From positions 54,100,857 through 54,164,856 of the forward strand of contig CM037777.1 of the NCBI GenBank assembly GCA_021229015.1: 64,000 nucleotides of DNA, read 5' to 3'. Under the pieces are notes generated by a model. It worked only from the letters and a program-made list of their open reading frames with translations. It was not told the DNA's origin and did no database searches. The position numbers and the translations under genes were made by a program. This document shows, piece by piece, positions 59,754-64,000 of this stretch; positions within the stretch are counted from its first letter, which is position 1, and every line of letters starts with the position of its first letter. The DNA is from Solen grandis (taxonomy: Eukaryota > Mollusca > Bivalvia > Adapedonta > Solenidae).

Positions 59754-62259
59754 GTAAGTAATGATTTTGGAAAATCTGTCAACTCTCTCTCTCTCTCTTC
59801 GTTCAGTTAAAAGTGACATTGCCTTTTGTTAACGTCATCAAAGACAGTATTGTTTAGCGGCTCTAAATCCTTCAAATTTGGTTGTTTGTTTTTCTTGATT
59901 ACTTTCACAGAAATGCGTAAATATAGGTTGTTATGTTCACCTTGCATTTCAAATTCAATTAAAATATCTTATATTTCCAAGCACGGAGTTTTCGTAATTT
60001 GGTCTTTAAAATAAATTAAATGCTTACAAAAGCTGTCAATTATCTAAATTACATCATATTCGTCAGCCAAATGAGGTTAGATCTCATGGCGTTTTTCTGA
60101 ATTATTTTCACAATTTGTAAGGTGTGATTGCACGTCATTCAAAAAATCGAAAATATAAAATTTCTATTTAAAGAGTTTTCGCTTGGTATCTTAAATTTAG
60201 TATTTAATTAAATGATCGTTGGGCATGAATTAAAATTGAAAGAGTTTAATGCATATTTCAGAATTTTTTCTTTTGTCTGTGTTATGATGTCATCAAAAAG
60301 CAAAAATTTAAAACAATCTTTAAGAATTCTCCAATTAGACCATGAATTTTGAAAATCTTTAAAAATTCGAAACTAGTATAATTGAAATGGTCATTGAAAA
60401 TTTTGATTACGTCTCGTGTCAGACGTCATGCTTGCAGATTGAAAAAGCTACGAAACAATGACGCCGAAAAACGAAACGTGATTCGCTCAAAATTCTTCGT
60501 GAAGTATATTATTTTTTCTGGATTAATAGAACGTTAGCTGAACATGTCCTTGCAAAAAAAGATAGTTTTCTTAAGTCACTTGATTTGGACGTCGTTGAAA
60601 TATAAAAATCATTCATTTCAATTTGTATTCGCGCTCCAGCGTCATGAGAATTGATGCCAACCTTAAGCTTACCATCAGGAATTTATGTTGTGTCACTTGT
60701 TTATGACAAAATTAAATTGTAATCAAAATATCCTTAAAAAATCATAAGATTGGATATACTAACTTATACGTTAGTGCTTTAAAATGAAAAAAAAAGTCCG
60801 GAAAATTTCTAGTGATTACCTCATTAAACATGGCGTATTCATGGTTTTCGAAAAAGGGCTAATTCATGAAAATCTATTAATTTGAAGAAAGACATGAAAG
60901 CGGTTATTGGGTTTGTTGAGCAAGATCCGATTGTTCTTTTTCAGGAAAGAGTGTCCATTTTGAATAGTGAATTGTGATACATTTTTGAGTGAATGAGTCG
61001 CATTTACGATGAATTAGTATAATTATACTAGAGCCAAAAACCTATAACCTATACAGATAACTTATTGCATTTGCCATCACGGCTTACCGAAATCCTGAAG
61101 AAAATGACAAATACTCGTACATGTATATCTACCTATCGATTTTTTTATATACTTTCTATAAGTTTAACGTTTTATTGTTGTTGTTTGTTTTTTTGTTGTT
61201 TTTTTAATCTTTAACAAAAATATATAAAGCAAAAGCAAATCTATTGTTGGAAGTTTCAAGACGTTTATATCGTTAATTACGTAGAAATAAGAAATTATTT
61301 TCATGATTTTGCTTACACCTCTGCCTTTGTTTCCATCTACTTTTGCAAATGTAAAACGCAATCAACTTAAAGGTTGAAGGTCATGGATTTCAAAGTGTTT
61401 TTTTTATCTTATTTTTTACAATTTCAATAATGTGGAACAAAATGCAATGAATATTTGTTAAATCACATGCATACGAAGAAATGGATATTACATAAAGAAT
61501 TATAAAAAAAAACTTTAAAAATCAGTAGAAACCGTCAGAGATATAGTTTTTTCTGCTGTTTTTTTCTGCATGATAGTAAACGGTTGCGTAATCAAATAAG
61601 ATACATATGCTAGAAGATAATCAAAGCGCTGAGCGCGCTGAAACACTGCATGCGATCAGAAAATATGAGGGATGAATTATAAAACCTGTACTTTATACAA
61701 TTAAACTGTTTATAGATAAATGATTCACCAACTATAACTTTTTAATCAGTGGGTGTTTGAAAAAGTCTTCATAAATGTTAGAAAGTAAATTCAACGGCCG
61801 TTACACCTTGTCAGCTGGGTCGATATCAGCCAAGAAATCCAACAAATGAGTATGCTTGAGTTCAAACATATTTTTTTTCAATTTTCCGATTTTCAGGGGC
61901 GAAACTCTACACATATTATTCAAATATCTGTCATAATTAATTTCATGTTTCTAGTACAATGTAACCAAACCTTTATGTGTATTTGAAGACGTCTAATAAA
62001 AATGGATCGAATTTGAATTGACCATACAATATGAAAATAATTGATAACAATAAACTGAAAGTGCAGATACACATGCAACTACATCTCAATTTAAACCCCC
62101 AATGAACATTTTAGGAATGTCGCTCTAAATTTAGTAGCGGACTTCAACTCCAGTGTCAAAATTGACGTCGCATGTTTATCAAAAGCTTTGCATTTTCATG
62201 AGACAAACTCGTCCTTTTGAACTGCTGTACTTAAAGATTTTTTTTCAGCATTCACATGC
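59754..62259 (+). other. Probable intron after PTP D1
   Basis: Begins with a strong GTAAGT donor. No D2-type motif (KNRY, WP-, HCxxG) was found in any frame through the end of the window. Confidence 0.55.
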
Positions 62260-62555
62260 GCACTGGAAAGCGATGGAGGGATAACGATAACACCATAACA
62301 TGATTGCGCAAACGCGAAGACGCAATTTGATAATGCGATATGACAATAATGAGAACGCAATAATGATACCGGTACAGTACAACAGTATGATAATATGATC
62401 GTGAAAACGCGACAGCACTATGGTGAAACACGATACTACGATGCATTATCATCATCGCACTATCGTATTGTCGCGTTTTCATTATCGTTCTGTCGCGTGA
62501 CCAGTGTCATGCTATCGCGTTTTCGTCATCTTAGTATCGAATATCGCGTTTTATA
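62260..62555. repeat. Inverted repeat with CGCG-rich arms
   Basis: The left arm holds GTGAAAACGCGACAG and AATGAGAACGCAATAATG, the right arm TTGTCGCGTTTTCATTATCG and GCTATCGCGTTTTCGTCATC; they pair around about 62437. High in CpG compared with the AT-rich surroundings. Confidence 0.8.
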
Positions 62556-62869
62556 TCAACACATTCAATGACAATGGCCTTAATGAGATTATGTACAAAC
62601 TAGCAATTGGAGCTAACACTAAAGGTGATAAATACCCCCACACTGCTTCACAAAATTGCTCTCCACAAAGTGACAGAATTTGATACAGCTAATGAAAACT
62701 ATGACAATAACAGGGAGATCAAACAGACACTTTGCAAAGCAACATGAAATGTGTCAACATTCCATTGTGCACTCTGCTCCTAATGGTAACATTTTGGAAA
62801 AAGATGCTATTGTTCTGAGAACTGGTAAAGGAGAGAATATTCTCCAAATGGAAATACATTATTGAAAGA

Positions 62870-63852
62870 AAAACAAAACATTTAACAATATTAAAAGTAA
62901 ATATTAAATTGCTAAAAAAAATTAAAATAGCGCAGACAAAGAATCAAAATGTCAAACTCAGAAAAGAAATGTTCAGTCATAACATGAGTACAATATACAC
63001 ATCTGTGCTTGCAAGTGAAAATTCCTATGAAGGCTCATTGAAACCACCCTGTTGTAACTGAGAAATAGCGTGGACAAAGAGAGCTCAGAAAATTCATTTA
63101 AGGGACATAATTCAAAGAAAAATCATTCAACCATTACAACTGTACAATATGCAAATTTGTGCGTGCTAGTGAAACTTCCTATAAATTTTGATTGAAATCA
63201 ATGCAGTAGTTAATGAGAAATAACATGGATAAACTAGAAATGTGTCCATAGGACATAGATGCACCCACAACCGCTTTTTTTGATGAATGATAGCATGTCA
63301 AGAACCTTGACAAGGATTTCATACTAAAGGTTTCAGTGACTATCATAGTCAGTGTCCCTACCAGGTTTCACAAACCAATGCCCTACAGTTCTCCAGTTAA
63401 TGAACGGACAATGATTTCACACTAATGTACACAGTGAGCTTGACCTTTGACGTAGTGACCTAAAAATCAATAGGGTTCATCTGCTGATTATGGCAAATGT
63501 CTCTACCAGGTTTCACAAAACCAGGCCCTGCAGTTCTCCAGTTAATGACCGGACAAGGATTTCACACAAATATACACAGTGACCTTGACCTTTGACCTAA
63601 TGACCTCAAAATCCATAGGGTTCATCTGCTGGTCATGGCTAATGTCCCTTCCAGGTTTCACAAACACAGGCCATGCGGTTCTCCAGTTAATGGTCGGAAA
63701 AGTTTTATTTGTACGTACGTACAGATTTACAGACAACAGCAATGCTATATGCTGCCCATTTTTCAAGTGGGGGCATAAGAAAAGATACTGACCGACCCAC
63801 ACAGTGACTCCTATATACCCCCCCCCCCACACTCTAAGTTTGTGAGGGGTAT
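62870..63852. repeat. Tandem repeats with AGGTCA cores and a TATACCCCC hairpin end
   Basis: At 62.9-63.26 kb two diverged units (GTGAAACTTCCTATAAA, GAGAAATAGCGTGGACAAA). At 63386, 63532 and 63677 a unit of about 146 bp begins AGTTCTCCAGTTAATG and includes GACCTTGACCTTTGACC and CAGGTTTCACAAA. Closes with TATACCCCCCC...AAGTTTGTGAGGGGTATA. No coding gene. Confidence 0.85.
63581..63606 (-). promoter_or_regulatory. Nuclear-receptor-like AGGTCA direct repeats
   Basis: On the minus strand four AGGTCA-like half-sites follow each other, including AGGTCAAAGGTCA (spacing 1, the HNF4/RXR type). Part of the dispersed tandem repeat, so possibly without function. Confidence 0.4.
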
Positions 63853-64000
63853 AAAAAGCATGCCGACCTGCCTCCTCCAGAATTTATTTTAAAATAGATC
63901 ATTTTTTCCTTCTCAAAATTGGTGTCCCACAAGTTAGAAAACTATCACTGACCCTCTTTACATGTTAACTGGGTATACATTGTTCCTTTAAGTGAAACAG

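Noticed and set aside
62680..62865. 61-residue plus-strand open frame
   Set aside because: No motif and no splice sites in phase with the phosphatase gene.
60000..64000. Second phosphatase domain (D2) exons
   Set aside because: No KNRY, WPD-like, or HCxxGxxR motif found in any frame; D2 is probably beyond the window.

Overview
The window is eukaryotic nuclear DNA, AT-rich, with spliced genes, long introns and dense repeats. The receptor tyrosine phosphatase with laminin/MEGF-like EGF modules, together with several repeat types (hairpin-ended TATACCCCC elements, AGGTCA-rich tandem repeats, tRNA-derived SINEs), suggests a mollusc, most likely a bivalve. That assignment is inference from gene and repeat style, not from a marker gene.

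Right part (43.3-59.8 kb, + strand): one clear gene. Eighteen exons can be joined by GT-AG junctions with compatible phases into a single open frame of 729 codons: seven 8-cysteine EGF-like modules (one exon each, all symmetric phase 1-1), a transmembrane helix with an Arg stop-transfer, a juxtamembrane region, and a complete receptor-type PTP D1 domain with the WPD loop, [10 protein letters not shown] signature and Q loop. The 5' end is lost in a 100-N assembly gap. The 3' end continues past the window, and a D2 phosphatase domain is expected there. The introns carry a pogo-like MITE, SINE pieces and a long tandem-repeat element.

Left part (about 1-42 kb): no long coding exon. Five tiny putative exons on the minus strand (at about 27.2, 24.3, 13.8, 7.7 and 3.6 kb) each have good splice sites, and every successive junction is phase-compatible. 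They could be the sparse internal exons of a large, unidentified gene transcribed leftward, which would make most of this region intron. It also holds several blocks with TAATTA motifs that could be enhancers.

Repeats fill the rest. There are two fold-back elements with CCGGTGTAACAG termini and about 59-bp inner units, two piggyBac-like MITEs (TTAA), three pogo/Tc1-like elements and one other MITE (TA), and a decayed PIF/Harbinger transposase just upstream of the phosphatase gene. Minisatellites include a 3.3-kb array of 42-bp units that bears a consensus splice donor in each unit on the minus strand, two 48-bp arrays, and a roughly 50-60-bp array at 40.6-41.3 kb. Hairpin-ended tandem elements sit at 12.2, 47.5 and 63.8 kb. 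One repeat carries perfect RFX X-box palindromes. No rRNA, tRNA gene, CRISPR or prokaryotic feature was found.
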